Below are positions 20,613 to 30,496 of a stretch of 64,000 nt of DNA, piece by piece. The notes beneath the pieces were generated by a model. The model worked only from the letters and a program-made list of their open reading frames with translations, ran no database searches and was not told the origin of the DNA. Source of the stretch: Helicobacteraceae bacterium (GTDB lineage: Bacteria > Campylobacterota > Campylobacteria > Campylobacterales > Helicobacteraceae). The number at the start of each line of letters is the position of its first letter. Position 1 is the stretch's first letter. The DNA is taken from positions 53,732 to 117,731 of the forward strand of contig JAFVZI010000010.1 of assembly GCA_017508245.1 (NCBI GenBank), read 5' to 3'. Made by a program: the position numbers and the translations under genes.

Positions 20613-21559
20613 AAAAAATTGCAATCAGTATTGGGGATATAAATGGCATAGGCTTAGAAATCGCCCTAAAATCACATAAAAAAATCTCAAAATTATGTAA
20701 GCCAATTTATTTTGTAGATGATGAAATTTTGAGTGCCGCAAGCGAACTCTTGAAGATAGAGATTCCAAGAGGTTTCAAAAATAAAAATATCAAAAAATAT
20801 TTATCCAAAGATTTGCAAGATTCTATAAAAAACAAAGATTCCATAATAAATCCTGCAAAAATTACAAAAGAAAGTGGAGAATATAGTTTTATTAGCCTAA
20901 AATGTGCTCTAGATTCTGTGATAAAAAAGCAAAATGATGCCTTACTTACGCTACCTATTCATAAAAAAGCATGGAACCTAGCAGATAGAAACTATGTCGG
21001 ACATACAGATTTCTTGAGCCATTATTTCAATGATGATGGGATAATGATGCTTGGGTGTGAAAAAATGTTTGTAGCTTTATTTAGCGACCATATTCCACTA
21101 TCCAAAGTAGCGAGCAAAATTAGTTTTAAAAATTTATGTAATTTTTTTGAGCGATTTTATAAAAGCTTTCAATTTGAAAAAGCCTTGGTGTTAGGACTAA
21201 ATCCTCACGCTGGAGATGGTGGGGTGCTAGGGAATGAAGATAAAATCATAAATAAAGCAATAGAATATACAAATAAAAAACTAAATAAAAATATATTTTT
21301 TGGTGCGATTTCCCCTGACATCGCATTTAGTAAAGAAAATAGAAAAAAATATAAAGTTTTTATAGCAATGTATCACGACCAAGGGCTAATCCCTCTAAAA
21401 GCACTTTATTTTGAAGAAAGTATAAATATCACACTTGGTTTGCCAATCTTACGCTCATCAGTAGATCACGGAGTGGCATTTGATATTGCGTATAAAAATA
21501 AGGCCAGCACAAAAAGTTATCTAAATGCACTAGATTTTCTTATAAATTTAAGAAATTAG
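20609..21559 (+). CDS. pdxA: 4-hydroxythreonine-4-phosphate dehydrogenase
   Basis: A 316-residue PdxA, oxidising 4-phosphohydroxythreonine with NAD to the precursor used by PdxJ. Metal-binding histidines are visible in YVGHTDFLSHYF (about 129-140), LGLNPHAGDGGVLGNED and AMYHDQGLIPLKAL. RSSVDHGVAFDIA near the C-terminus is typical. Its last 12 bases overlap the convergent helicase gene. Confidence 0.96.
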   Translation: MKKIAISIGDINGIGLEIALKSHKKISKLCKPIYFVDDEILSAASELLKIEIPRGFKNKNIKKYLSKDLQDSIKNKDSIINPAKITKESGEYSFISLKCALDSVIKKQNDALLTLPIHKKAWNLADRNYVGHTDFLSHYFNDDGIMMLGCEKMFVALFSDHIPLSKVASKISFKNLCNFFERFYKSFQFEKALVLGLNPHAGDGGVLGNEDKIINKAIEYTNKKLNKNIFFGAISPDIAFSKENRKKYKVFIAMYHDQGLIPLKALYFEESINITLGLPILRSSVDHGVAFDIAYKNKASTKSYLNALDFLINLRN

Positions 21560-23554
21560 CCCAGCTTCTTTTAAAAATATCGATGGAATATAAGTAGTAT
21601 TTTTTATAGAATCTTTATTTGCATATGAAAAATATATATTGTATTTGGCACGAGTTGTCGCTACATAAAACAATCTTCTCTCTTCTTCTAAGCTTCCGCT
21701 TTTGGACATGAGTTTTATATTTGGAAATCTTCCATCCATCAAATCTATTACATATACATCATCAAATTCTAAGCCTTTTGAAGCGTGAATAGTGAGCAGA
21801 TTTACGCCATCCCCATTGCTAGATTCTGCACTATTTAATGTGATTGAATTTAGAAATCTGCCCAAATTATCATAGTTTTTTGATAGATTGTATAGGATCG
21901 AGAGTTTTCTATCAATATTGATTTTTTCTTCATCTATTTTTTCTTTTTGTAAGATTTTATATTTATTTTTGATTCTACTAGTGCTTATGCTTTCTTTTAC
22001 CATACCAAAAAATTCACTATTTAAAATGCCATTAAATAACATATCGAGATTGTTATATTTCATACTAAATAAATTATAAAATTTATCTAAAAATATCGCA
22101 CTCTCTAACTTTAGTTTTGGATGGGAGAGCAAGAGATGAGAAGCAAAATTTTTACTAAGTGCTTTATTGAACCTAGCAGAATCTTCTTCTATAAACATAT
22201 CATCAAATAGACCTAATTGTGCGTTTTTCAATCTATTTTGATATGGTTTTTTTGTATTTTTTGGATTAAACAATCCCTTTTTTATATCACCATCACCCAG
22301 ATTAATAAGGCAATCATAAATATCCTTTGCGATGCTCTCCCCTATGCCATTTCCAATAGATAATATATGCACAAAAGCCATCATATCGTGCTTATTAAAA
22401 AACAAATTTAAAATATCAATAAAAAGACTAATTTCTTTACTCTCAAAAAAACTTCTAGCACCTTTTTTCTTCACGCCAATTCCTAGCTCTCTTAAAGACG
22501 CCTCTATATAATCAGAGCTTACATTATTTCTAAAGATTATTGCAATATTATTTAGTTTTGTTTTAGAATCTCTAATATGTCTTGCTATGAATTGATATTG
22601 CTCTTTTGTATCGTCAAATTTCAATACCTTGACAATGGAATCTTTCACATCTTTTAACACTTCTAAATATTTTGGGTAGATTCTGGGGTTGTTTGAAATC
22701 ACTCTATTTGCAACATCTAATATCTTACTGCTTGAGCGATAATTTTTGGTCAAACTAAATACATTTGCATCATTATATCTATCTTTAAATGATGCAATTA
22801 TCCCTATATCAGAGCCATTAAAGGCATAAATACTTTGATCATAATCGCCCACACAAAAAAGAGATTTTGCCTTTGTGTTAAATATAATGCTATTTTGCAA
22901 ATAGTTTGTATCTTGATATTCATCGACTAGAATCTCTTCAAAACATATAGAATCTTCTCTTATCTTATCACGATATAAAAGCAACAAATCATCATAAGAT
23001 GCGTAGTTATACTGCTTTTTTAAATCCATAAACTCTATAAATACATCATCATAAATTGGAGCATAGATTTCATGCTCACTAGAGTGATTTATTATAAAAT
23101 CAGCAAAACTGCCACTAGAGCTATTTAGATAAAGTGAAAATAAATCATACAAATAATCCGCTTTATATGGCGAGGATGAGCCAATATCACCAAAGATTCT
23201 ATTGCTATAAATACTCTTAAGCAAAACCTTTAATTCTTTTGGTTGCTTTAGTAGAATCTTGTGATTATCTTTTAGATACCTATACGCTACGGCGTGAAAT
23301 GTGCCTGCTTGAATATCCTTTAACACATCTTTTGGAAAATAAGATTCTAGTCGTTTTATCATCTCACTTGAAGCTTTATTTGTAAAAGTAAGCAACATAA
23401 TTTTATTTGCTTCTATACCATTTTTCAATAGATACGCTATCCTGCCGACTATAGTAGAAGTCTTTCCAGTGCCAGCACTTGCTATAATTAAGTTGTATCC
23501 AAAAGGAGCACAAGCGGCCTCCAACTGCTCTTTATTTAATAAACTTAATGGCAA
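21548..23554 (-). CDS. UvrD/Rep/PcrA-family superfamily 1 DNA helicase
   Basis: A 668-residue 3'-5' helicase. Visible motifs in order: Q-motif LNKEQLEAACAP; Walker A SAGTGKTST (about 26-34); Ia LLTFTNKAS; II LVDEYQDTN (about 207-215); III VGDYDQSIYAFNGSD; IV TKNYRSS; V LLTIHASKGLEFDDVYVIDL; VI EEERRLFYVATTRAK. It unwinds DNA in repair, replication restart or mismatch repair. Motif II has DEYQD rather than the usual DExQD with Phe, which is within family variation. UvrD and Rep cannot be told apart here. Its start directly abuts the fliW stop. Confidence 0.92.
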   Translation of the reverse strand: MPLSLLNKEQLEAACAPFGYNLIIASAGTGKTSTIVGRIAYLLKNGIEANKIMLLTFTNKASSEMIKRLESYFPKDVLKDIQAGTFHAVAYRYLKDNHKILLKQPKELKVLLKSIYSNRIFGDIGSSSPYKADYLYDLFSLYLNSSSGSFADFIINHSSEHEIYAPIYDDVFIEFMDLKKQYNYASYDDLLLLYRDKIREDSICFEEILVDEYQDTNYLQNSIIFNTKAKSLFCVGDYDQSIYAFNGSDIGIIASFKDRYNDANVFSLTKNYRSSSKILDVANRVISNNPRIYPKYLEVLKDVKDSIVKVLKFDDTKEQYQFIARHIRDSKTKLNNIAIIFRNNVSSDYIEASLRELGIGVKKKGARSFFESKEISLFIDILNLFFNKHDMMAFVHILSIGNGIGESIAKDIYDCLINLGDGDIKKGLFNPKNTKKPYQNRLKNAQLGLFDDMFIEEDSARFNKALSKNFASHLLLSHPKLKLESAIFLDKFYNLFSMKYNNLDMLFNGILNSEFFGMVKESISTSRIKNKYKILQKEKIDEEKINIDRKLSILYNLSKNYDNLGRFLNSITLNSAESSNGDGVNLLTIHASKGLEFDDVYVIDLMDGRFPNIKLMSKSGSLEEERRLFYVATTRAKYNIYFSYANKDSIKNTTYIPSIFLKEAGLIS

Positions 23555-23932
23555 TTATTTGGCAAATGATTTTAGAGATTCTAGTTTTGCAAATTGCGGA
23601 TAAAGCAATGGAGATAGCACTAATTGAATTGCTTTTTTATTTGTATGATTAAAGATTATGGGAGCAAGAAATTGCACTTTAGAATCTTCAAGTGGATTCT
23701 GCAACACAACCATACAATAAACCTCAATTTGACTATCATCTTTTAAATCTAGCAAAATCTTTGCATAATATGGAATCTCAAAAGAATAAGATTTAAGCAA
23801 AAATGGATTTACCAAAGTCCAAGTATAACCTTCCTTGCTATCAATGTTTGCAAAACAATCATCAATTTTATTAAACTCTAATGAACTCACCTCGTCAAAG
23901 CCAAGTATCGGCGAAACCAAGTCAAAAATCAC
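23555..23932 (-). CDS. fliW: Flagellar assembly factor FliW
   Basis: A 125-residue FliW: MIFDLVSPILGFDEV at the start (VKSPILGFE-like) and the Asp/Phe-rich core FEIPYYAKILLDLKDDSQIE with VLQNPLEDSKVQFLAPIIFN. FliW binds flagellin and antagonises CsrA, so that flagellin translation is tied to secretion. It is divergent from valS, matching the HP1154/HP1153 neighbourhood recalled from H. pylori. Helicobacter often has two fliW genes; which one this is cannot be settled here. Confidence 0.85.
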   Translation of the reverse strand: MIFDLVSPILGFDEVSSLEFNKIDDCFANIDSKEGYTWTLVNPFLLKSYSFEIPYYAKILLDLKDDSQIEVYCMVVLQNPLEDSKVQFLAPIIFNHTNKKAIQLVLSPLLYPQFAKLESLKSFAK

Positions 23933-24035
23933 GCTGCATTCCTAGTATTAATTTATTTTTGGATAAAATAAAAAATCCAAAATTACAAATCTATGTAAGC
24001 AATTTTTATACCAATAATTTTTAAGGCTCTAAAAT

Positions 24036-26672
24036 ATGCAAGAAAAAAATGAAATAGAAAAATATAATCCTCAGATTCTAGAGGAGAAATTCTACCAAAT
24101 CTGGGAGGAGCGAGGATATTTTGAATTAGATTCAAACAAAGATATTGCAAATGGTAAAAATTTCTGCATTATGATGCCCCCACCAAATGTCACTGGTGCG
24201 CTTCATATGGGACATGCACTAACTTATACCCTTCAAGATATTATCACTAGATTTAAGCGAATGGATGGATATAGAGTGCTTTGGCAACCTGGAATCGACC
24301 ACGCAGGAATTGCTACACAAAATGTAGTTGAAAGACAGCTTCTAGCAAAAGGTATAAAAAAAGAAGATATAGGAAGAGATGAGTTTTTAAAAGCTGTATG
24401 GAAGTGGAAAGAAGAAAGTGGCGGAACAATAATCTCACAGCTTAAAAGACTAGGTGCTTCGGCTAATTGGAAAAGATTGCGTTTTACTATGGATAAAGGG
24501 CTGCAAAATGCTGTAAAAAAGGCATTTGTAACGTGGTATGATAAAGGACTAATTTATCAAGGTGATTATATGGTAAATTGGTGCACTCACGATGGTGCAT
24601 TATCTGATATAGAAGTAGAATTTGAAGAAAATAAAACAAAACTCTACTATATGCGATATTTCCTCAAAGATAGCAATGATTATGTAGTAGTCGCCACCAC
24701 TCGCCCAGAAACTTATTTTGGTGATACAGCAGTAATGGTAAATCCACAAGATTCTAGATACAAGGATATTATAGGCAAAAAAGTTATCCTTCCACTCATC
24801 GGCAAAGAAATAGAAATCATTGCAGATTCTTATGTTGATATGGAGTTTGGAAGCGGTGTAGTAAAAGTTACTCCATCTCACGATACAAACGACTATGAAG
24901 TAGGACTTAGGCACAATCTGACATTTTTAAGCATATTTGATAAGTTTGGAATCTTAAATGAATATTGTGGTGAATTTTGTGGCTTAGAACGACTTGAAGC
25001 AAGAGAGAAGATAGTAGCAAAACTAAATGAAAATGGATTTATAGAAAAGATAGAAGACTATACAAATCAAGTAGGTAAATGTTATCGCTGTGGTAACATC
25101 GTAGAGCCATACATATCAAAACAATGGTTTGTAAAACAAGATATTGCAAAAGAAACGATAAAAAAAGTAAATAATGGCGATGCGAGATTCTACCCAAAAC
25201 AATGGCTAAATAATTTTAATGCGTGGATGAATGAACTTCGTCCTTGGTGCATTAGTAGGCAACTTTGGTGGGGACACAGGATTCCTGTATTTTATTGTGA
25301 TTATTGTGGAGTGAAAAAACCAAGTCAAAATGACAGCGAGATATGCGAATCTTGTGGCAAAGAAATGCGACAAGATGAAGACGTGCTTGATACTTGGTTT
25401 AGCTCTGGGCTTTGGGCTTTTAGCACGCTTGGCTGGGGAAATGGGGATAATGCAGAATCTTTATACAATATGAATGATTTGAGTGATTTTTATCCAAACA
25501 ATTTACTCATAACAAGCTTTGATATTTTGTTTTTCTGGGTTGCAAGAATGCTATTTAGCGGAGAAAATTTGCTTGCAAAATTGCCATTTAAAGATATATA
25601 TTTGCACGCCTTGGTATGTGATGAATTTGGCAAAAAAATGAGCAAATCAAAAGGCAATGTCTTAGACCCACTTGTTTTTATACAAGAATATAGTAGCGAT
25701 ATTTTGCGTTTTACACTTAGTTTTAATTGCATTGCTGGACGAGATATAAGAATAAGCAAAAATGCTATGAACATTGGAAATGCACTTGCTACAAAGGTCA
25801 TAAATGCACTAAATTTTTTGATAATGTATAAAAATCAACAAGATGAAAATAAAGCTTTTATAAATCCAAAAGATATAACTTCTCCGCTTGGAAAGCACAT
25901 CAATTATAGATTTAATCTTTGTATAAATGATATGAGAAACGCTCTAGAATCTTATAGATTTAATGATGCGGCGAGTTGTATTTATAAATTTTTATTTAAT
26001 GATTTTTGCGACTGGGGAATTGAATTTGTAAAAGCAGATAAAAATGCTGTATTTGAGCTTGGTGGAATCTTTGGAGATGCGATGAAATTACTGCACCCAT
26101 TTATGCCATTTTTGAGTGAATTTGCATATCATAAAATAAATGGCACAAATCTAGAATCTTCAAAATCTATTATGATAGAAAAATTCCCAACATATGACAA
26201 AAATATAAACGATATAATCGAATTTGAAGTGATTAAAGACATAACCACAAGCATAAGGCGAGCAAAAATTGTCATTGATTTTGCAAACAAGAGCATACCG
26301 CTTTGCTATATAAAACTAAGCAAAGAAGCAAACAAAGATATATTAAAGACTTTTATTCCAAAGCTTAGCAAATGCGAAAACATCGAATTTGTTAGCGAAA
26401 AAATAGAAAATGCAATATTTGATATTGGGGAATTTTGTGAGATTTATATTCCAACAGACAAAATAAACCTTGATGAGATCAAAGCAAAATTGAATAAAAA
26501 GAAAGAAAAAATATCAAAAGAAGTAGAAAAGCTAGATTCTATGCTTAGAAATCAAAATTTCATCAAAAATGCTCCAAGAGAGCTAGTGGAATCCAATAAA
26601 AATGCACTAAATGAAGCAAAAGAGAAATTAATAAAAATACAAGGCGAAATTGATTCATTATGCAAAAATTGA
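24036..26672 (+). CDS. valS: Valyl-tRNA synthetase
   Basis: An 878-residue class I synthetase. HIGH is represented by NVTGALHMGHALT (about 49-61), the editing domain by ATTRPETYFGDTAVMV and the GSGVVKVTPSHD threonine/histidine block, a zinc-like CYRCGNIVEPY and CDYCG...CESCG pair in the middle, KMSKS by GKKMSKSKGNVLDP (about 533-546), and a C-terminal Lys/Glu coiled-coil arm (KLNKKKEKISKEVEKLDSML). All essential elements are present. Divergent from fliW. Confidence 0.97.
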   Translation: MQEKNEIEKYNPQILEEKFYQIWEERGYFELDSNKDIANGKNFCIMMPPPNVTGALHMGHALTYTLQDIITRFKRMDGYRVLWQPGIDHAGIATQNVVERQLLAKGIKKEDIGRDEFLKAVWKWKEESGGTIISQLKRLGASANWKRLRFTMDKGLQNAVKKAFVTWYDKGLIYQGDYMVNWCTHDGALSDIEVEFEENKTKLYYMRYFLKDSNDYVVVATTRPETYFGDTAVMVNPQDSRYKDIIGKKVILPLIGKEIEIIADSYVDMEFGSGVVKVTPSHDTNDYEVGLRHNLTFLSIFDKFGILNEYCGEFCGLERLEAREKIVAKLNENGFIEKIEDYTNQVGKCYRCGNIVEPYISKQWFVKQDIAKETIKKVNNGDARFYPKQWLNNFNAWMNELRPWCISRQLWWGHRIPVFYCDYCGVKKPSQNDSEICESCGKEMRQDEDVLDTWFSSGLWAFSTLGWGNGDNAESLYNMNDLSDFYPNNLLITSFDILFFWVARMLFSGENLLAKLPFKDIYLHALVCDEFGKKMSKSKGNVLDPLVFIQEYSSDILRFTLSFNCIAGRDIRISKNAMNIGNALATKVINALNFLIMYKNQQDENKAFINPKDITSPLGKHINYRFNLCINDMRNALESYRFNDAASCIYKFLFNDFCDWGIEFVKADKNAVFELGGIFGDAMKLLHPFMPFLSEFAYHKINGTNLESSKSIMIEKFPTYDKNINDIIEFEVIKDITTSIRRAKIVIDFANKSIPLCYIKLSKEANKDILKTFIPKLSKCENIEFVSEKIENAIFDIGEFCEIYIPTDKINLDEIKAKLNKKKEKISKEVEKLDSMLRNQNFIKNAPRELVESNKNALNEAKEKLIKIQGEIDSLCKN

Positions 26673-27202
26673 TTTTATTTATAGCTATTTTATTATTTAT
26701 TGGATGTAATAAAAATCAAATGTCATTTATAAATATAGAAGAAAATATGAATAATATAGAAGCATTAAATACGCAAGAAAAAGCGATACTAGAATCTCAT
26801 ATAAAAAATGCAAAAGAAAATAACTACAACCTAATAACTACAAAAGAGCTAAAAAACAAGCTTGATAGTGGTGGAGATATGCAAATTATTGCTGTGGTTC
26901 CTAGGGGAATCTACATACTTGGATTTATAAAAAATACAAAAAATTTTGAATTTAATAATAACTTTAGTGGAATCTGGGAAAAAGACACCAACAACCCACA
27001 AGATAAATTCATAGAGTTTCTAGGTGATAAACAAAAAGAAATAATATTTTATGATAATGGAGAAGGTGCCACAATCACTGCTGCAATATGGGCTAAAAAG
27101 CTTGGATATGAGAATGTAGCGATTCTTATTGGTGGATTTAAAGGTTGGAGGGAAAGGAATTTTGAAATTAGCTTTGATATACCTGAATGCTGTCAAATTT
27201 GA
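26660..27202 (+). CDS. Rhodanese-fold lipoprotein lacking the catalytic cysteine
   Basis: A 180-residue protein with a lipoprotein signal (LFIAILLFIGC, Cys16) and a C-terminal rhodanese-like domain. The domain shows ELKNKLDSGGDMQIIAVVPR, IIFYDNGEGATITAAIWAKK and VAILIGGFKGWRER, but the active-site loop that normally begins with Cys reads YDNGEGAT, so no persulfide cysteine is available. It is probably a non-catalytic binding domain at the inner or outer membrane. The start overlaps the 3' end of valS by 13 bases, which suggests coupling. Confidence 0.8.
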   Translation: MQKLILFIAILLFIGCNKNQMSFINIEENMNNIEALNTQEKAILESHIKNAKENNYNLITTKELKNKLDSGGDMQIIAVVPRGIYILGFIKNTKNFEFNNNFSGIWEKDTNNPQDKFIEFLGDKQKEIIFYDNGEGATITAAIWAKKLGYENVAILIGGFKGWRERNFEISFDIPECCQI

Positions 27203-27216
27203 AATAAGCAAGAACT

Positions 27217-28167
27217 ATGGATAAATTAGATTTAAGTATTATTATTCCTTGTTTTAACGAAGAAGACAATGTGCAAAGCTTTTATAAAAAAGTCCAAAAT
27301 GTGCTATGGGGGGGGGCTGATAGAAATAACATAAATGAAGTTTATTTTATATTTGTTGATGATGGAAGCAAAGACAATACAATCAAAGAAATAAAAAAAC
27401 TTCAAGCAAACAACAAAAACATAAAACTTGTAAAATTCTCTCGCAATTTTGGCAAAGAAGCTGCAATGTTTGCAGGACTAAGGGAAAGCAAAAGCACCTT
27501 GACTTGCATTATGGATTGTGATTTGCAAGATCCACCAGAGTTATTATTAGAGATGATTGAAAAATACAAAAATACCAAAGGCAAACTAAAGCTAATTACT
27601 GCAAAAAGAAAAGATAGAAGCGGGGATTCTAGATTTAGAGCATTTTTTAGCGAAGTTTTTTATAAAATAAATAATATTTTGTCTCCAATAAAACTAGAAT
27701 CTGGCGTCAGAGATTTTAGGCTAATCCATAGAGACGCACTGGATTGCATATTGCAAATGAATGAATATCATAGATTTTCAAAGGCTATATTTGAATTTGT
27801 AGGATTTCAAAAAGAGATAGTAGAATATGACTACATAGATAGAGAGCAAGGTGCTTCTAAATGGAATTTTATCAAGTTATTTTTATATGCGATTGAAGGA
27901 ATTGTAAGCTTTTCTACTATTCCTCTAAAAATCATTACATTAATTGGCTTTGTGATTTTTGTCATTTCATCAATCTATGGAATCCACATTATAATAGATA
28001 CACTTGCTTTTGGAAATGATGTGAAAGGTTATCCAAGTATCGTTACTTTGATAGCATTTTTTGGAGGATTGCAAATAATGCTACTTGGAATCATCGGAGA
28101 ATACATCGCCAGAATCTACGAGCAAAGCAAAAATCGTCCTCATTATTTCATCGAATATATTTCTTAA
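27217..28167 (+). CDS. GtrB-like family 2 glycosyltransferase with a poly-G tract
   Basis: A 316-residue GT2 enzyme of the polyprenyl-phosphate glycosyltransferase kind (GtrB/DPM1-like). LSIIIPCFNEEDNV starts the GT-A fold; nucleotide/metal motifs VDDGSKDNT (about 47-55) and IMDCDLQDPPELL (about 99-111) follow, then the DYIDREQGASKWNF block before two C-terminal membrane helices (about 228-252, 268-292). It would load glucose or another sugar on undecaprenyl phosphate on the cytoplasmic face. Codons 31-34 contain a run of nine G (27308-27316), so it is likely phase variable; in the present state it is in frame. The next gene is its likely periplasmic partner. Confidence 0.9.
   Translation: MDKLDLSIIIPCFNEEDNVQSFYKKVQNVLWGGADRNNINEVYFIFVDDGSKDNTIKEIKKLQANNKNIKLVKFSRNFGKEAAMFAGLRESKSTLTCIMDCDLQDPPELLLEMIEKYKNTKGKLKLITAKRKDRSGDSRFRAFFSEVFYKINNILSPIKLESGVRDFRLIHRDALDCILQMNEYHRFSKAIFEFVGFQKEIVEYDYIDREQGASKWNFIKLFLYAIEGIVSFSTIPLKIITLIGFVIFVISSIYGIHIIIDTLAFGNDVKGYPSIVTLIAFFGGLQIMLLGIIGEYIARIYEQSKNRPHYFIEYIS
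27308..27316 (+). repeat. Poly-G tract (G9) inside the GT2 gene
   Basis: Nine consecutive G near the 5' end of the coding region, encoding LWGGAD. Long G runs are otherwise absent from this AT-rich DNA except at 48278. In Helicobacter and Campylobacter such tracts slip during replication and switch surface-glycan genes on and off. Loss or gain of one base here would stop translation soon after. Confidence 0.8.
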
Positions 28168-28185
28168 AACAAGGATATTATAAGC

Positions 28186-29706
28186 TTGAATGTAAAAATA
28201 CTAAGATTGGATTTAATATTTTTAGCAAAACTAAAACAATTGCTAAACTATAAATACAAAATATTATTTGTTTTTATAGTTTATTTGGTTGGTTTAGCTG
28301 CGTTAATACTTGCAAATTTTAACTACATAGATGATAGAGATAGAATCCTTTATGGAACATTTGCATTTTTTTGGTGGAATAGACATAGCTCTACTATCGC
28401 AGCTTCTATACTTAGCTTAAATAGCGATTATTTTGTAGTAACATTTCCATATAGTTTATTTATCAGTATTTTTCTACTTAGCATATCATCTATTATTTTT
28501 CTAAAAACAATCGATAAAAAACTCCTAAATAGTAAAATCGCCTTACTTGCAAGCGTAAGCATAGGACTTTCACCTTATTATTTAGAGAATCTATCATATA
28601 AGTTTGATGCTCCTCTCATGGCATTAAGTGTATTTGCAAGCATATTTCCTTTTCTTTTTATTCGATACAAAAAGATTTTTGTTATTACATCAATTATTGG
28701 ACTTTTAATAATGCTTACAAGCTATCAAGCAAGTAGCGGAATTTATATGATGATTTCTATTTTTCTAGCATTTATAAAGATTTTAGAGAAAGATATAAAA
28801 GAGGCTTTTAGGATTCTTATTTGTTTTTGCATTTCATATCTTATTGTTGGAATCTTGTATCTTATGATTTACAATCCAGAAGCAACTTATGCAAATACAC
28901 ATATATTGCCATTTAAGTATTTTCTAATTGGACTTGATAAACACATAACAAATTATATAAAAACTATATATAGCGATATGGGCGGGGGTAGTAGAGTATA
29001 TTTGCATTTAGTATTTGGATTTGCTTTTATATTTGTTGCAAAATCAATCTTAAATGCAAAGATAAATAAATTTTTGGCATTTTTTCTTAGCATAATTACA
29101 TTAATAATACTCTTTATCCTTTCATTTGGACTATATCTAATCATCATAACACCAACTTTTTATCCACGAAGTTTTATTGGGTTTGGAGTATTTGTAGGGA
29201 TTTTGAGTCTGTATTCTATATACAAAGGAAAGATTCTCTCTAGCATATTGATTATTATTTTTGTTCATTATCTAATAATGTTTGCAAATTATTATGGACA
29301 AAGTTTAAAAGCACAAAATGATTATGAAACTTTTAGATGGACTATCATGCTAAATGATTTAGGCAAATTTTTAGATACAAGCCATATGGAAGCAGAATCT
29401 AAATTTAATATAAAAACATTAGGGCATTCAGGAGTAAATCCTGTTATTGCAAAAAGTAAAATACAATATCCACTGATAGCAAGATTAATACCAAATCTAC
29501 AAAATAGTTGGGGTTGGAGTGAATCGGCTCTTGATAATTATGGAATCGTTGGAAATAGTAATAATAAAGATTGCGATGAATATTCTTCTACAAAAGTTCT
29601 AATTGACACATATTTTCATACAATAGAATCTTTTAATCCAAATAAAAATACGACTTGCTTTTTAATCACATACAAAAATATTACAGATTATAAAAGTAAC
29701 TTCTAA
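28186..29706 (+). CDS. GtrC-like polytopic glucosyltransferase
   Basis: A 506-residue membrane protein with about ten hydrophobic helices and a soluble C-terminal part of about 110 residues. The early segment ALILANFNYIDDRDRILYGT, with an acidic pair after the first helix and FFWWNRHSSTIAASI, matches the Glucos_trans_II/GtrC type of serotype-converting glucosyltransferase, which transfers the sugar from undecaprenyl phosphate to O-antigen in the periplasm. It starts at TTG with AAGGA upstream and lies 18 bases after the GtrB-like gene. No GtrA flippase was seen. The acceptor is inferred. Confidence 0.75.
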   Translation: MNVKILRLDLIFLAKLKQLLNYKYKILFVFIVYLVGLAALILANFNYIDDRDRILYGTFAFFWWNRHSSTIAASILSLNSDYFVVTFPYSLFISIFLLSISSIIFLKTIDKKLLNSKIALLASVSIGLSPYYLENLSYKFDAPLMALSVFASIFPFLFIRYKKIFVITSIIGLLIMLTSYQASSGIYMMISIFLAFIKILEKDIKEAFRILICFCISYLIVGILYLMIYNPEATYANTHILPFKYFLIGLDKHITNYIKTIYSDMGGGSRVYLHLVFGFAFIFVAKSILNAKINKFLAFFLSIITLIILFILSFGLYLIIITPTFYPRSFIGFGVFVGILSLYSIYKGKILSSILIIIFVHYLIMFANYYGQSLKAQNDYETFRWTIMLNDLGKFLDTSHMEAESKFNIKTLGHSGVNPVIAKSKIQYPLIARLIPNLQNSWGWSESALDNYGIVGNSNNKDCDEYSSTKVLIDTYFHTIESFNPNKNTTCFLITYKNITDYKSNF

Positions 29707-29721
29707 AAATATTAACAATGT

Positions 29722-30453
29722 TTGATTGCAATTCCAGCCTATTTTACACAAGAAGCAAACAATAAAAAAATTATTTTACCAATCATATTACTCACAAATA
29801 GCGTTTTATACGGGGATGTATTAGTATATGGTCCAGGAGGTCCAGCACCAGTTTTAAAAGAATTAGCACAAGAATTCAACAAAACCAGTAATAAAAAAGT
29901 CGAAATCATAGCCGATCCTACATCGCAGTGGATTGAAAAGGCAAAATTAGATGCAGATATTATATATTCAGGTAGTTCTGCGATGAGTTTTATTAAAACA
30001 ATGCCAAATCAATTATCAAGCAATGATGTAAATGTGCTAAATATAAGAGAAGCAGGGATTATAGTGCGACCAAATAATCCAAAAAATATCAAAAATTTTG
30101 ATGGCTTACTTAAAAAAGGTATAAAAATAATGGTAGTAGATGGTGTAGGACAAGTGGGATTATATGAGGATATGGCATTAAAAGATGGGAAAATAGAAAA
30201 CTTACAAAATCTAAGGAAAAATATAGTCTATTATGCCCCAAATTCAAAAGCCGCTGTAATAGAATGGAATAGCAATGAATCAATCGATGCACTTATTATA
30301 TGGTCGCATTGAATAAAAACACAAAATAAAACAAAATTTGATTCACTCTAAAGATGCAAATGTGATTTATAAAGCGATATAAATTGCCATAACAAGAACA
30401 ATCTAAAAATAGCAAAAGAGATTATAGATTTCATAAATTCTAAAAAAGCATAA
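29722..30453 (+). pseudogene. Decayed ModA-like extracytoplasmic binding protein
   Basis: From a TTG at 29722 the frame gives a signal-like stretch and then a clear binding-protein sequence: DVLVYGPGGPAPVLKELAQE, ADIIYSGSSAMSFI, REAGIIVRPNNPKNIKNFDG, VVDGVGQVGLYEDMA, NIVYYAPNSKAAVIEW. It stops after DALIIWSH at 30312, about 60 residues short of the family end. The missing C-terminus is still visible downstream in pieces, with stops and frame changes: IYKAI then IAIT near 30365-30395, and IAKEIIDFINSKKA ending at 30453. The natural ATG also seems to be lost. It would have bound an anion or organic ligand for an ABC transporter; no transporter genes are next to it. Confidence 0.7.
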
Positions 30454-30496
30454 ATCTATGTGGAAAAATCACTACTAGAAAGCAAAATAACAAAAA

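Noticed and set aside
28981..28990. G5 run in the GtrC-like gene and similar G5 runs elsewhere
   Set aside because: Five bases is too short for frequent slippage; only the G9 and G10 tracts are called contingency loci.
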